DNA of 64,000 nucleotides from Haberlea rhodopensis (GCA_907163345.1 CAJQUN010000455.1:248001-312000); one strand, 5' to 3'. Positions 1-10,311 are shown, counted from the stretch's first letter. Notes: generated from the sequence alone by a model not told the origin. Numbers and translations are program-made.

Positions 1-1611
1 AGTTCTGCTGAGGACGTCATTCATTTGTCGGCTATGATGACCTCCTATTGCCATCTGGGCTATGACTTCGACATTGATGCATCGCCAGTGTATGTCTCTA
101 CCTTATTAGCTGAGCCAGATATTTATGAGAACATCAGGAGAGCTCAGAGATCAGATGCTGAGGTTCAGAGATGGTTGTCTATAGTGCATCTTGGTCAGCC
201 GACGAAGTTCAGAGTGGCAGACGACGGATCTTTGAGATTGGGTAACCGCTGGGTAGTTCCGAGTACGCCGGAGTTGCGTAAGGGAATCTTGGAGCGAGCT
301 CACAGTAGCAGACTTAGCATCCACCCAGGCGGGAAGAAGATGTACAGAGATCTGCGTGGTCAGTTTTGGTGGAAGAGAATGAAGTCTGATGTCGTCGCTT
401 TTGTGAAGAGGTGTCTGATCTGCCAGCAGGTTAAGGCAGAGAGGCAGAGACCTGGCGGCGAGTTGAGAAGCTTGGAGATACCGAAGTGGAAGTGGGAGCA
501 CATTTCCATGGACTTCGTGACTTATTTGCCGAGGAGTGCTTCAGGCTTCGATGCTATTTGGGTGATTGTGGACAGATTGACTAAGGTAGCCCACTTTATC
601 CCCTATAGCATGACATTTACATTCTTGAGGATGGCGCAGTTGTATATTAGAGATGTGGTGAGATTGCATGGGATCCCCGTTTCCATTGTGTCAGATCGAG
701 ATCCGCGATTCACATCTCATTTCTGGGAAGGCCTTCAGTCAGCTTTGGGAACTGAGGTCAGATTGAGTACTGCTTATCATCCTCAGACGGATGGCCAGAC
801 CGAGCGCACTATTCAGACGCTCGAGGACATGTTAAGAGCTTGCGTTTTGGAGTTCGATGCCTCTTGGCAGGATTCAGTGCCTTTGGTAGAGTTTTCGTAT
901 AACAATAGCTACCAGGCAAGTATGCAGATGGCTCCGTTTGAAGCTCTTTATGGCAGACGATGTAGATCACCCTTATGTTGGGATGATTTGGACAGTAGAT
1001 CAGTCGGAGGGCCTGAGTTGATCCGGGAAATGGAAGAGAAGATAAAGACTATAAGGCAGAAAATGAAAGCAGCCCAAGACAGACAGGCAGCTTATGCAAA
1101 TAAACGGCGGAGACCGTTAGAGTTTCAGTTGGGAGATAAGGTCTTTTTGAAGATCTCGCCTTTCAGAGGCGTTGTGCGGTTTGGGATGCGCGGGAAACTG
1201 TCTCCGAGGTTTGTGGGACCGTACGAGATTTTGCAGCGCATTGGCACATTGGTGTACCGACTGGCTTTGCCGCCTTCTTTATCTGGGATACATGATGTGT
1301 TTCATGTATCGATGCTGCGAAAGTATGAGCCGGATCCGTCTCACGTGTTACAGCCTTCCGAAGTTCAGTTAGAGTCAGATATATCTTATGTGGAACGGCC
1401 TGTTAGAATTCTGGACAGAGCAGACCGTAGACTTCGGAACAAAGTGATACCGATGATCAAAGTTCAGTGGGATCGCAGGGGTGTCGAGGAGGCTACGTGG
1501 GAGACGGAGCAGCATATGGTGCAGCACTACCCGGAACTATTCTCTGGTATGAGTTTATGTTTAGTTTCTGTTGGGGTAAGTGCATGTGATTTCGAGGACG
1601 AAATCTTATAA
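1..1611 (+). CDS. Ty3/gypsy (Tekay-like) pol, C-terminal part: integrase and chromodomain-like tail; 5' end outside window
   Basis: The frame is open from base 1, so the gene starts left of the window. Counting from the first in-frame TTG at base 25 (528 residues), the integrase zinc-binding HHCC residues are H93, H100, C130 and C133, and the catalytic triad is D163, D224 and E260 with the expected 35-residue spacing. The C-terminal 45 residues contain KVQWDRRGVEEATWE, which resembles the chromodomain of Tekay/Del chromoviruses. Integrase inserts the cDNA copy into nuclear DNA, and the chromodomain is thought to guide it to heterochromatin. The frame is undamaged. It continues 22 residues past the point where the full-length element at 21099-25604 stops and ends just before the polypurine tract. 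Confidence 0.93.
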   Translation, partial: SSAEDVIHLSAMMTSYCHLGYDFDIDASPVYVSTLLAEPDIYENIRRAQRSDAEVQRWLSIVHLGQPTKFRVADDGSLRLGNRWVVPSTPELRKGILERAHSSRLSIHPGGKKMYRDLRGQFWWKRMKSDVVAFVKRCLICQQVKAERQRPGGELRSLEIPKWKWEHISMDFVTYLPRSASGFDAIWVIVDRLTKVAHFIPYSMTFTFLRMAQLYIRDVVRLHGIPVSIVSDRDPRFTSHFWEGLQSALGTEVRLSTAYHPQTDGQTERTIQTLEDMLRACVLEFDASWQDSVPLVEFSYNNSYQASMQMAPFEALYGRRCRSPLCWDDLDSRSVGGPELIREMEEKIKTIRQKMKAAQDRQAAYANKRRRPLEFQLGDKVFLKISPFRGVVRFGMRGKLSPRFVGPYEILQRIGTLVYRLALPPSLSGIHDVFHVSMLRKYEPDPSHVLQPSEVQLESDISYVERPVRILDRADRRLRNKVIPMIKVQWDRRGVEEATWETEQHMVQHYPELFSGMSLCLVSVGVSACDFEDEIL

Positions 1612-1623
1612 GTAGGGGAGTAT
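1588..1623 (+). promoter_or_regulatory. Pre-PPT hairpin and polypurine tract of the left gypsy element
   Basis: GATTTCG and CGAAATC form a 7-bp stem around AGGA at 1588-1605. AGTAGGGGAGTAT follows and abuts the LTR start at 1624. The polypurine tract primes plus-strand DNA synthesis. The same arrangement is seen upstream of the other 3' LTRs in this window. Confidence 0.8.
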
Positions 1624-2360
1624 TGTGACATCCCCGAAATGGTTAATTGCTGTTTGGCTTTAAATTATGTTTACATGATTAATTATGTGGTAATTGATTA
1701 TGTGTTGGGATTTATTTACCTTATGTGGAAATGCATGATCATGTGGATAGGATGACCCGGGGTTGCATTTTAGGGTGCATGTGGTGCATGTTGGGTAAAT
1801 ATTATTGGAAGCATGATTTATTTGCATTGGGTAGCAATTAATTGGAAATCATGTGTTAATTGATATTTGGTGCATTTTGAGTAAATGCTTTGAAAAATAT
1901 CATGTTGGAGTGTTTTATACACCATGGCATTATTTGGTATGCATTGGATTTATTAAAACCCACCCTTTATTCCCAACTCTTATCTCACTTTACCAAAACC
2001 AAATTCACAAACCCTTCCCCTCCCAATTTTCGAGCTCAAGCCTTGGGTGGAAGAGGAACCTTTCAAAAATCTTGATTTGTGGAGCATATTGGGTGATTTG
2101 AGATCCCCAAGAGGTATGGGTACCTCATGCTTTAATTTTGTAAGGTTTTGTTTGAGTTTGGGTTGATGTTAAAATGGGTTTTGTTGGGTTGTTGTGGGTT
2201 TGGTTAATGGTGGGATTTATGGTTGTTTTAAGGTGTATTTTGGAAGTTTATGTTGTATATGGGTGTTTTTGGGTTATTGGGTTGGAGTATTATGGTTTAT
2301 ATGTGGTTTGGGAAGATTCTGTGCACATTAATGGCGATTTCTCGCCTTTTCAGCATTTCT

Positions 2361-2572
2361 CGATCGATCGAGAATAGCTCCCGATCGATCGAGCTCGGCA
2401 GTAAGGAAAGTGGGAAATTTTCGGGCTTCCCGATCGATCGAGAAAATTTCCGATCGATCGAGACGTTTTCCCGATCGATCGGCATGGGTGCCCGATCGAT
2501 CGAGACGGGCAGTGAGGCGATGGCCTCGGGGTACAGACTCGCGATCGATCGGGTGAAAGGGCCGATCGATCG
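2361..2572. repeat. Cluster of eight CGATCGATCG palindromes
   Basis: Cores start at 2361, 2382, 2431, 2451, 2472, 2493, 2542 and 2563, so the spacings are 21, 49, 20, 21, 21, 49 and 21 bp. The first sits in an 18-bp perfect palindrome (TTCTCGATCGATCGAGAA). The region reads open in several frames only because the repeat lacks stops. Confidence 0.9.
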
Positions 2573-2737
2573 CCAGCCCCAGAAATGTTTTGCCTTGGTT
2601 TTTTTGGCTATTTTGTGGATTTTTGGTAATTGGACTATTATTGGGTTCTAATATTGATCTGTGTGAATATGTAGAACCAACCCAGGTGGCAACACAGCCG
2701 AGGAATTGAAGTCCTACCATATTCCGCTTTTGGAAAG

Positions 2738-2754
2738 GTACGTAGTGGACGTAC
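2738..2754. other. GTACGT/ACGTAC hairpin in LTR
   Basis: A 6-bp stem with loop AGTGG, followed by GGGC and then GGTAACATGTA. The same hairpin with other loops recurs at 3815-3831, 7546-7560, 9174-9190, 13560-13576, 15943-15959, 19537-19553, 26709-26725, 33255-33269, 39732-39746, 48305-48319 and 55100-55114. Confidence 0.85.
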
Positions 2755-3887
2755 GGGCACCCAACGGTAACATGTATTTTATATGCTCATTGTTTATGCA
2801 TTGTGGATGCGAGTATATATGTGGTATTGCATTGTGGATGCATATACATGTTGATTTATGCCATATGAGGTATTGCATTGTGGATGCATATACATGGTAA
2901 TTTATGCATATTGATGTTAGATGCATATTATGATTATTGGATGCACATCCCATGAGTCGTGGTCATCCTTTGATGATTTTAATGCTTGCCGCTTTTTGTA
3001 TTGGTTCCGCTAAATGTGAAGCGAGGGGTGGGAGCGCCGCATGTCACATTTGAGCGTGGTTGTCATATGGGGCGAGGAAAGGGTATTTGCCGCTCTCTGT
3101 GAAGCGAGGGGTGGGAGCGCCGCATGTCCATTGTAGCGAGGTTATCCTATGCCGCCCATATGAATATAAGCGAGGGGCATTAAAATACACTGTGATGGAC
3201 AGACTAGGGAATGGTGACCAATATGTGGTACAGTTGAGATGGTATATGATGTCATGACATGTTTTGGCCATTAAAAATAATCTGTTGATTATACTCATGA
3301 GTTATGGTACAGGGACAACCAAACGGGAAGCGTTTGAAATGCATGGAAAAACAGGAAGTGTTTTATATTAATTATGCATTACGCTTTATCTTCATCTTGT
3401 GTTGAATATGAATGATTATTATTGCTCATGTTTGGGGGTTGTCCTTGTAGGTACCTTTTTGGCATGATAGACGGGCTTGAACGGGTTGAGACAGTGAGCT
3501 TCACGAGCATCTTTGGTAGATGAAAGGACAGGATTCTTTTGTATAGTGCCTACTCTAGGAGTAGCGTAAAACTATAGTGGACACATTCATTTGTTGGAAT
3601 GTAATTAATCCTTTTGGTAGTCCTTTATTTTGGCATGTAAATGCTTAAAGCTCATAGACTCAACTTGTTTACTCTACTCTGATCATTTATTTAGCTCTAT
3701 TATGCCTTTATTCCGCACTTAAGGATTAGGGTCCTTACAGGAATACTTCGGTATGGTCTCAATTATTATTGAATATACTAATGCGTTCGTTCATGTAATG
3801 CTCAAGCAAGGAAGGTACGTAAGAAACGTACGAGCATCAAACGGTAACATATTCCTAAACTATGACCTTGCATTAATTGCATGAGTA

Positions 3888-4140
3888 TATGTGATGATGA
3901 TTATGATGATGTTTATGATGATGATGTTTACGATGATGTTTACGATGATGATGATTATGATGATGTTTATGATGATGATGTTTACGATGATGTTTACGAT
4001 GATGATGATTATGATGATGTTTATGATGATGATGTTTACGATGATGTTTACGATGATGATGATTATGATGATGTTTATGATGATGATGTTTACGATGATG
4101 TTTACGATGATAATGATCATGATGATGTTTATGATGACGT
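3888..4140. repeat. 54-bp tandem repeat of GATGAT/GTTTAC blocks, about 4.5 copies
   Basis: The unit consists of 15-, 12-, 15- and 12-bp sub-blocks built on GATGATG(TTTAY). It is open in several frames (DDDVYDD-like or HHHKHHHN-like peptides), which follows from the repeat composition and does not indicate a gene. Confidence 0.9.
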
Positions 4141-4149
4141 ATATGAGAG

Positions 4150-5430
4150 TGGGTAAGATGCCCCTGTGGTAAGATGCCACACAATGGTTATGATATGGCA
4201 AGACACCATATGATTGGGTAAGATGCCCCTGTGGTAAGATGCCACACAGTGTTTATGATATGGTAAGACGCCATATGATTGGGTAAGATGCCCATGTGGT
4301 AAGATGCCACACGATGATTATATTATGGTAAGATGCCATATAACAGGGTAAGATGCCCATATGGTAAGAGACCATACAATGTTATTATGTGGTAAGACGC
4401 CACAGGGTAAGATGCCCATATGGTAAGAGACCATACAATGTTATTATGTGGTAAGACGCCACAGGGTAAGATGCCCATATGGTAAGAGACCATACAATGT
4501 TATTATGTGGTAAGACGCCACAGGGTAAGATACCCATATGGTAAGAGACCATACAATGTTATTATGTGGTAAGACGCCACAGGGTAAGATGCCCATATGG
4601 TAAGAGACCATACAATGTTATTATGTGGTAAGACGCCACATGGTAAGATACCCATATGGTAAGAGACCATACAATGTTATTATGTGGTAAGACGCCACAG
4701 GGTAAGATGCCCATATGGTAAGAGACCATACAATGTTATTATGTGGTAAGACGCCACAGGGTAAGATACCCATATGGTAAGAGACCATACAATGTTATTA
4801 TGTGGTAAGACGCCACAGGGTAAGATGCCCATATGGTAAGAGACCATACAATGTTATTATGTGGTAAGACGCCACAGGGTAAGATGCCCATATGGTAAGA
4901 GACCATACAATGTTATTATGTGGTAAGACGCCACAGGGTAAGATGCCCATATGGTAAGAGACCATACGATGTTATTATGTGGTAAGACGCCACAGGGTAA
5001 GATGCCCATATGGTAAGAGACCATACGATGTTATTATGTGGTAAGACGCCACAGGGTAAGATGCCCATATGGTAAGAGACCATACGATGTTATTATGTGG
5101 TAAAACGCCACAGGGTAAGATGCCCATATGGTAAGAGACCGTACGATGTTATTATGTGGTAAGACGCCACGGGGTAAGATGCCCATATGGGAAGAGGCCG
5201 TACGATGTTATTATGTGTGGTAAGACGCCACGGGGTAAGATGCCCATATGGTAAGAGGCCATACAATGTTATTATGTGTGGTAAGACGCCACGGGGTAAG
5301 ATGTCCATATGGTAAGAGGCCATACAATGTTGTGATGCGTGGTAAGACGCCACGGGGTAAGATGCCCATATGATAAGAGGCCATACGATGTTATTATGTG
5401 GTAAGATGCCACAGGGTAAGATGCCCATGT
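4150..5430. repeat. 59-bp minisatellite of short hairpins, about 17-18 regular copies
   Basis: From about 4390 the phase advances one base per 60-base line, giving a 59-bp unit; a few later units are 61 bp. Each unit has three small inverted repeats around TAAGA-type loops: GTGG-TAAGACG-CCAC, GGG-TAAGATG-CCC and TATGG-TAAGAG-ACCATA. The first 240 bp are less regular copies of the same motifs. Confidence 0.9.
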
Positions 5431-5519
5431 GCATGAATATGAACCAGGGAAAAAGAAAAGAAGTTAATGAATAACCAGCAAGCTTACTCAGCTATGATTT
5501 CGTACATTTACTGTTATAG

Positions 5520-5930
5520 CTATAAGATGATGATGCTATAAGATGATGATACTTATATGATGATGATGTATAAGATGATGATGCTATAAGATGATGATGT
5601 ATAAGATGATGATGCTATAAGATGATGATACTTATATGATGATGATGTATGAGATGATGATGCTATAAGATGATGATGTATAAGATGATGATGCTTATAT
5701 GATGATGATGTATAAGATGATGATGCTATAAGATGACGATGTATAAGATGATGATGCTTTAAGATGATGATGCTTATATGATGATGATGTATAAGATGAT
5801 GATGCTATAAGATGATGATGCTTATGTGATGATGATGTTATAAGATGATGATATTTATGAAATGATGATGCTCATATGATGAAGATGTTATAAGATGGTG
5901 ATAATTATAAGATGATGATTTTAATCATTC
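5520..5930. repeat. ATGATGATG/TATAAG microsatellite-like array
   Basis: Imperfect repeats of TATAAGATGATGATG and TATATGATGATGATG. Non-coding. It decays toward 5930, where unique 3' untranslated sequence of B1 begins. Confidence 0.85.
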
Positions 5931-6240
5931 ATGTCAAGAATTAATGACTATATGCATGGCTATGAAACAGGGACATTGGAGTGTCCAGGGTGTATAGGCA
6001 TTAGAGGAATGTTGGGTAAAGACCCACTACTCTATGGATTTTCTTTCCACAGTATGGTATGCCGTGCGGAAACGTCCATCTTATTGGTAGGTTTGAGGTG
6101 AACCTAGAGAGGCAGCGACTAGTTTGTCTGCCGTGTGTATGCAGCACCAAGAGGGGCTTGTTAGAGCCGTTACGAGGTCAAGAATCGAGGTTATGGCTTC
6201 ATATTGTTGTGTAGCCTGGGTTATGTGATACACCGGTACT

Positions 6241-6275
6241 AATTTCGAGGACGAAATTCTTTTAGTGGGGGATAT
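6241..6275 (+). promoter_or_regulatory. Pre-PPT hairpin and polypurine tract of B1
   Basis: AATTTCG and CGAAATT form a 7-bp stem around AGGA, followed by TAGTGGGGGATAT up to the LTR. Relative to family A, the outer stem pair is A-T instead of G-C, so pairing is kept. Confidence 0.8.
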
Positions 6276-8872
6276 TGTGATGACCTGGGATTGGAGATGT
6301 TAATCCCGGAGTGTTAATAACCCCTAAAGATGTTTTACGTAGCGATTTGGAGTTTAATCGCGATGTTGGGCCTTCTGGGCTCGTTTATTTGGGTAGTTGG
6401 GATCGTTGGATCCCGAGGATGAGATTGTATTCACATTACGGTGTAAAACCTAAGAGTTGGGTTTTTAATGTGTCTCGGAATCTCGGGTGCTTGTGTGAGC
6501 ACCGGTAGGGGGTTTTGGGGTTAGAGAGAGAGTTTTTGAAAACAGATGATTTTTAATGAATCACGATGTATTTGTGGGGCTATTAGTATTTCGGGGTATT
6601 TTGCTATAAATACAAGTTGAACCCGAGATTTTTATTAAAGATTGCATTTCAGCCCCACCTTCCCTTCATCTCTCTCTCCCGCCCGCATGCGATTCCCGCC
6701 TGGAACAGTACCCCCGCGCACGAAAACGCCGCGCTCGCCGCCGTCCGGCCGCCGTTCGGCGCGTCCGACCTACCCACGGCTTCGTCTCGTCCAGGCGCTC
6801 CTTTCCTCTCCGTCAATTCGAAGTTTCGTCGCGTGTGGAAGTCGGATTTCGCTGGAATGCGCCGATCCCCAATTTCTAGGGTTCTTCGATTTTTTCGTCC
6901 GATTTCTTCCGATTTCGTTTGGGTAACCTTCCTAACCCCTTTTTCCATGCTTGTGATGTGATTCCCTGCCAAGTTGTGATTTATTGGCTCGAATGATTTC
7001 GATTTTTCGTTGGCTTGGGTTCGATTTTTTTTGGATGGGTGCATGAAGTGGGTTCGATTTTGGGGGTTTTGGAAGGGTTGTGACGATTCTTGTTATGGGT
7101 CATTCATTACATGTTTTAGATGTATTGTTGATGCTTAATTGTGTCCGAATTTAAGGTATTGAGTTCGAATTTAGGGCTTTGAAATTCGAAATTTGGGGGT
7201 TTTTGGCAAGGGTGATGATTCTTGCTATTAATTGATTAATTCATATTTTAGATGAATTATGGTGTTTAATTTGGGTTCGATTTGTGAGATAAGGGTTCGA
7301 AAATTTGTAGGGTATCCTTGAACAATTTTCGTTGTTGTCTCATTCGTTCCCCTCCCTGCATGTACCCTGCCCCGGGTCTTTTAAATGATTTATTGTCGTG
7401 TGTTGACGATATGTTGAGGGTTATGGGTGTGCTTGAGCATGGGTTGCATGTTCGTAAATAATCGTGAATTATTTATCGTGTTAGCACATCATTCCTCGGG
7501 GCATGGAACTCGAGCAAGGTTTGGCTCGGACTTCGAGGATTTAAGGTACGTTTAGCGTACGAGCATAGCTTAAATGATGTTTTACAAGTATGATGCATGA
7601 TTTAAAATACATGAAATGTTTTACTATGATGGCACCGCGACTTAGTTACGTTATGTTGATTCACATGGTGAAATGCTTGGTGCCGCTATGAAGCGAGCAA
7701 ATGATGGGTGTGGTCGCTACGGAGCGAACACCAGTAGTATGACGCTACTTTGAAGTAAGAAATGAAAATGTGGTGTTGATTAGATATCTAGGATATCTAT
7801 ATTTTATTCCCTATTGGTAATGAATAGGAACAGAGACGTGGTTAATCAGAGAAGTGATTAGCTAGTATCGGAAGTTAAGGAAGTCTCAATATGATATCTA
7901 GAATTATGATAATTGCTAGATAAAGAAAGATGTCATGAAATGTTGTTAATTCGAAACTGGTAAGGGTTAACCAATATGACGATTAACTGCATATTCAGGA
8001 TTTGATGATTTATCTGTTTTGAGAACAGGGTCATTACAGGGGTACGCTAGGATGAGGATGATACCATCCAGGAAGTGTCACATATGTTCCACAATATTTA
8101 CATTTTTGTAAATTATGTATTATGTCATTATGATTATGAAATTGTGGAATTGGTATGCTCACCCCGTTGGGGGCTGTCTCTGTTGGGACAGGTGGACAGG
8201 AACATCGATGGCTTTGGAGATGAGCTCGAGCTGTTGATTGGATGTACTCCCAGGATCGTGGTACCAGGGCTTGATGGAGCACGGTATCGTATAGAGTACC
8301 TATATATATATATATACACCCATGATGGTTATACCCATGATTATGATGCTCGCATGTGAGCACGATGGTACTTGTATATGGGTTGTATATAAAGGCATGA
8401 GTCTTTCTCTCTCTCATTCTATGTTGCATGCAATTAGAGGTAGGATTGCTAAAGGATTATGAGAGTCATTAGTGTATGTGGGTGTTGAAACCCACTTTTG
8501 TTGCCATATGTGTGGTGTCTTCCCTGGCTGGGAATTTACTTGATATTGCTGTATTCTGATGAGTATTATGTTTTCCCTGGCCGGGAATTATGTGGTGTGC
8601 TGTACTTTTATTTCGGGATAGCTCTATTTATGGGGAGACTCTGCCCAAATTTTTATAAAAGTCCACAACGTAAAAAGTGGTGTAATGGGCGAACTCTATG
8701 AGCCTCTTGTTGTTAGGATGGTAAACCCTTAACATTGTATGTTAACGAAAACTTTGTGATTGCCATTCAATGGTATAGTACCATCGGAGTTTCCGAACGA
8801 TTTTATGGAAAGTATGTGCCACACATAATGATTAATACACTAATCAAGGGTTAAGTATTTGGGGTCCTTACA
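6276..8872 (+). repeat. 3' LTR of B1 (2597 bp)
   Basis: Starts TGTGATGACC and ends GGGGTCCTTACA, matching in reverse the four LTRs of B2 and B3. It contains a TATA box (6604-6612), a CT-rich leader with a GC-rich island (about 6650-6800), the variant hairpin GTACG/CGTAC (7546-7560), small hairpins around 7690-7760, and the GTTGGGGGCTGTC module near 8160. After 8872 the sequence resumes as a family A LTR, so B1 inserted there; GTGTT at 8873-8877 would be the target duplication, with its partner outside the window. Confidence 0.85.
6604..6612 (+). promoter_or_regulatory. TATA box of the B1 LTR
   Basis: CTATAAATA lies upstream of a CT-rich leader (CTCTCTCTC near 6672). The same element is conserved in reverse orientation in B2 and B3, for example TATTTATAG near 34170. 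Confidence 0.65.
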
Positions 8873-8914
8873 GTGTTAGAGAATTCTGGAAAAATCGCAC
8901 TGAAACAGAGCGAC

Positions 8915-9016
8915 CGATCGATCGGTAAAGAACACCGATCGATCGGCAAAAGCCGTAGCTTTTTTATTAAATTCGAAGTGTTCACCGATCTATCGGTGAT
9001 GAGGGCCGACCGATCG
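8915..9016. repeat. Cluster of four CGATCGATCG-type palindromes
   Basis: Cores start at 8915, 8936, 8986 (CGATCTATCG) and 9007 (CGACCGATCG); spacings are 21, 50 and 21. The flanks are C and G throughout (CCGATCGATCGG). Confidence 0.85.
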
Positions 9017-9372
9017 GTAGTGCCTGATTTTTTTTTAAAATGTGGAATTTGTTTAAATTGGTTTTGGATTATTATGAGGTGCCTAATATTGTGTTGTGTG
9101 GTTATGTAGAACCATCTCAGGTACCAGCACAGTCGAGGAGATAAAGTCTGTTGACTCCTCCACATTTTGAAAGGTACGTAAGCGACGTACGGGCACCCGA
9201 CGGTAACATGTACTTTATGTTTGTCTTTTGACACATGATAATGCAAGTGAAGCGTTATGAGTATGATACATGTTATTATGCATTGTTGTTGCATATTGTG
9301 ATGTGGAATAAAGAGGTGTATTCCACGAGTCAAGAAAGATCACAGTGTAGGTTTTAATGCTTATGCTTGTTA

Positions 9373-9552
9373 TGTAGTAATGAAGCGGGGAAGATGGTAC
9401 CGCTCATTATGAGAATATGTAGTAATGAAGCGGGGAGGATAGTACCGCTCATTATGAGATTATGTAGTAATGAAGCGGGGAGGATGGTACCGCTCCTTAT
9501 GAGATTGTGTAGTAGTGAAGCGGGGAAGATAGTACCGCTCATTATGAGATGT
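9373..9552. repeat. 45-bp repeat, four copies, each with an AGCGG/CCGCT hairpin
   Basis: Units start at 9373, 9418, 9463 and 9508. Each has AGCGG, a spacer GGAAGATRGTA-like loop and CCGCT, inside a longer inverted repeat TAATGA...TCATTA. Non-coding. Confidence 0.88.
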
Positions 9553-10311
9553 TGAAGCAAGAAGCATTAAAATAACTGTTGATATGACTCAAAAGCTGTG
9601 TAAAGAAAGAGGTGATATGTCATGACATTATTAAAGGATCCATAATTTCATATAATGTGTTTATTATGAGTTATGGTACAGGGACAACCAATGGCCGTTG
9701 TAAATGCTTGGAAATGCAGGAAGTGCTTTGTATTTATGATTTGTGCATTTTCGCTTTATATTCATATTATATTGAATATGAACCACGGTATGCTCATGTG
9801 TTGGGGGTTGTCTTTGTAGGTGCTTTTGATGATGAGAACCAGGGTCGAGGTTGATATGGTGAGCTGTAAGGAGTGCTACAGGATTAGCATGTTAGAGAAT
9901 TTTTTTGTATAGCTTCTACAAGAAGTAGAGTAAGACTATAATGTAGTACCTTTTGAAGGAATATGTTAAATCCCTTTTGAAACTTTTGGTACTGTAATCT
10001 CTTAAGCTCAGGTTAATCAACACGACTAATTACTCTGATATATACGCATGAATGATTAGTTCTCTTAATTGCACCTTAGTATCTTGATTTGATAACGGGG
10101 TCTCACACCTACACCTCACTTTCAACCATTTAAACAGGTTTCATGCAATCACTAGTAACATATAAACATGTTTCTACCATCTTAGAATCCAATTCTTGGC
10201 ATATGAACATGTTATGATTCTAAGCATGGACATTTGATATTCAAATTCACATACTTCAACACCAACTACACAATTCAAGTTTAAAATTGGTTAAAATGCT
10301 TTCAAGAACAA

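Larger units (their letters stand above)
1624..3739 (+). repeat. 3' LTR of the left gypsy element (2116 bp)
   Basis: It starts TGTGACATCCCC directly after the polypurine tract and ends GGGTCCTTACA, giving TG...CA ends and an imperfect terminal inverted repeat. The 5' LTR is outside the window. Inside are a CGATCGATCG palindrome cluster (2361-2572), the GTACGT/ACGTAC hairpin (2738-2754), short AGCG...CGCT hairpins at about 3015-3185, and the conserved TTGGGGGTTGTC module at about 3432. No protein is encoded. The right border is supported by the terminal repeat; GGAAT (3740-3744) would be the target duplication, but its partner is not visible. Confidence 0.8.
3740..6275 (+). mobile_element. Internal region of family B non-autonomous element B1 (5' part outside window)
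   Basis: This segment lies between the left gypsy LTR and the family B LTR at 6276. Its last 320 bp match the 3' untranslated regions of B2 and B3 in order, including the GGACATTGGAGTGTCC segment and the AATTTCG hairpin before the polypurine tract. It encodes no recognisable protein. Most of it is tandem repeat: 3888-4140, 4150-5430 and 5520-5930. Compared with B2 it lacks about 1.4 kb between positions 6170 and 6180. The gypsy element at 1-3739 apparently inserted into it, so its 5' LTR and primer site should lie left of the window. Confidence 0.7.
8873..10107 (+). repeat. 3' half of a family A LTR, host site of B1
   Basis: The sequence aligns with the second half of the other family A LTRs: palindrome cluster, GTACGT hairpin at 9174-9190, GTACAGGGACAACC, GGGGTTGTCTTTGTAG, and the end GGGGTCTCACA at 10107. 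No primer site follows, so this is the 3' LTR of an element that lay to the left. The missing 1.1 kb should be on the other side of B1, outside the window. Confidence 0.82.

Noticed and set aside
2250..2720. Arginine/serine/aspartate-rich frames (IDRS, DRSIE) over the palindrome clusters
   Set aside because: They are translations of CGATCGATCG on both strands and recur in every LTR with the palindromes.
3860..4201. Long open frames in all phases over the GATGAT repeat (DDDVYDD- or HHHKHHHN-like peptides)
   Set aside because: Open in several frames on both strands purely because the tandem repeat contains no stops; no protein family is implied.
4150..5430. CRISPR-like array of regular repeats
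   Set aside because: The whole unit is repeated with no unique spacers, inside a eukaryotic LTR element; there are no cas genes.
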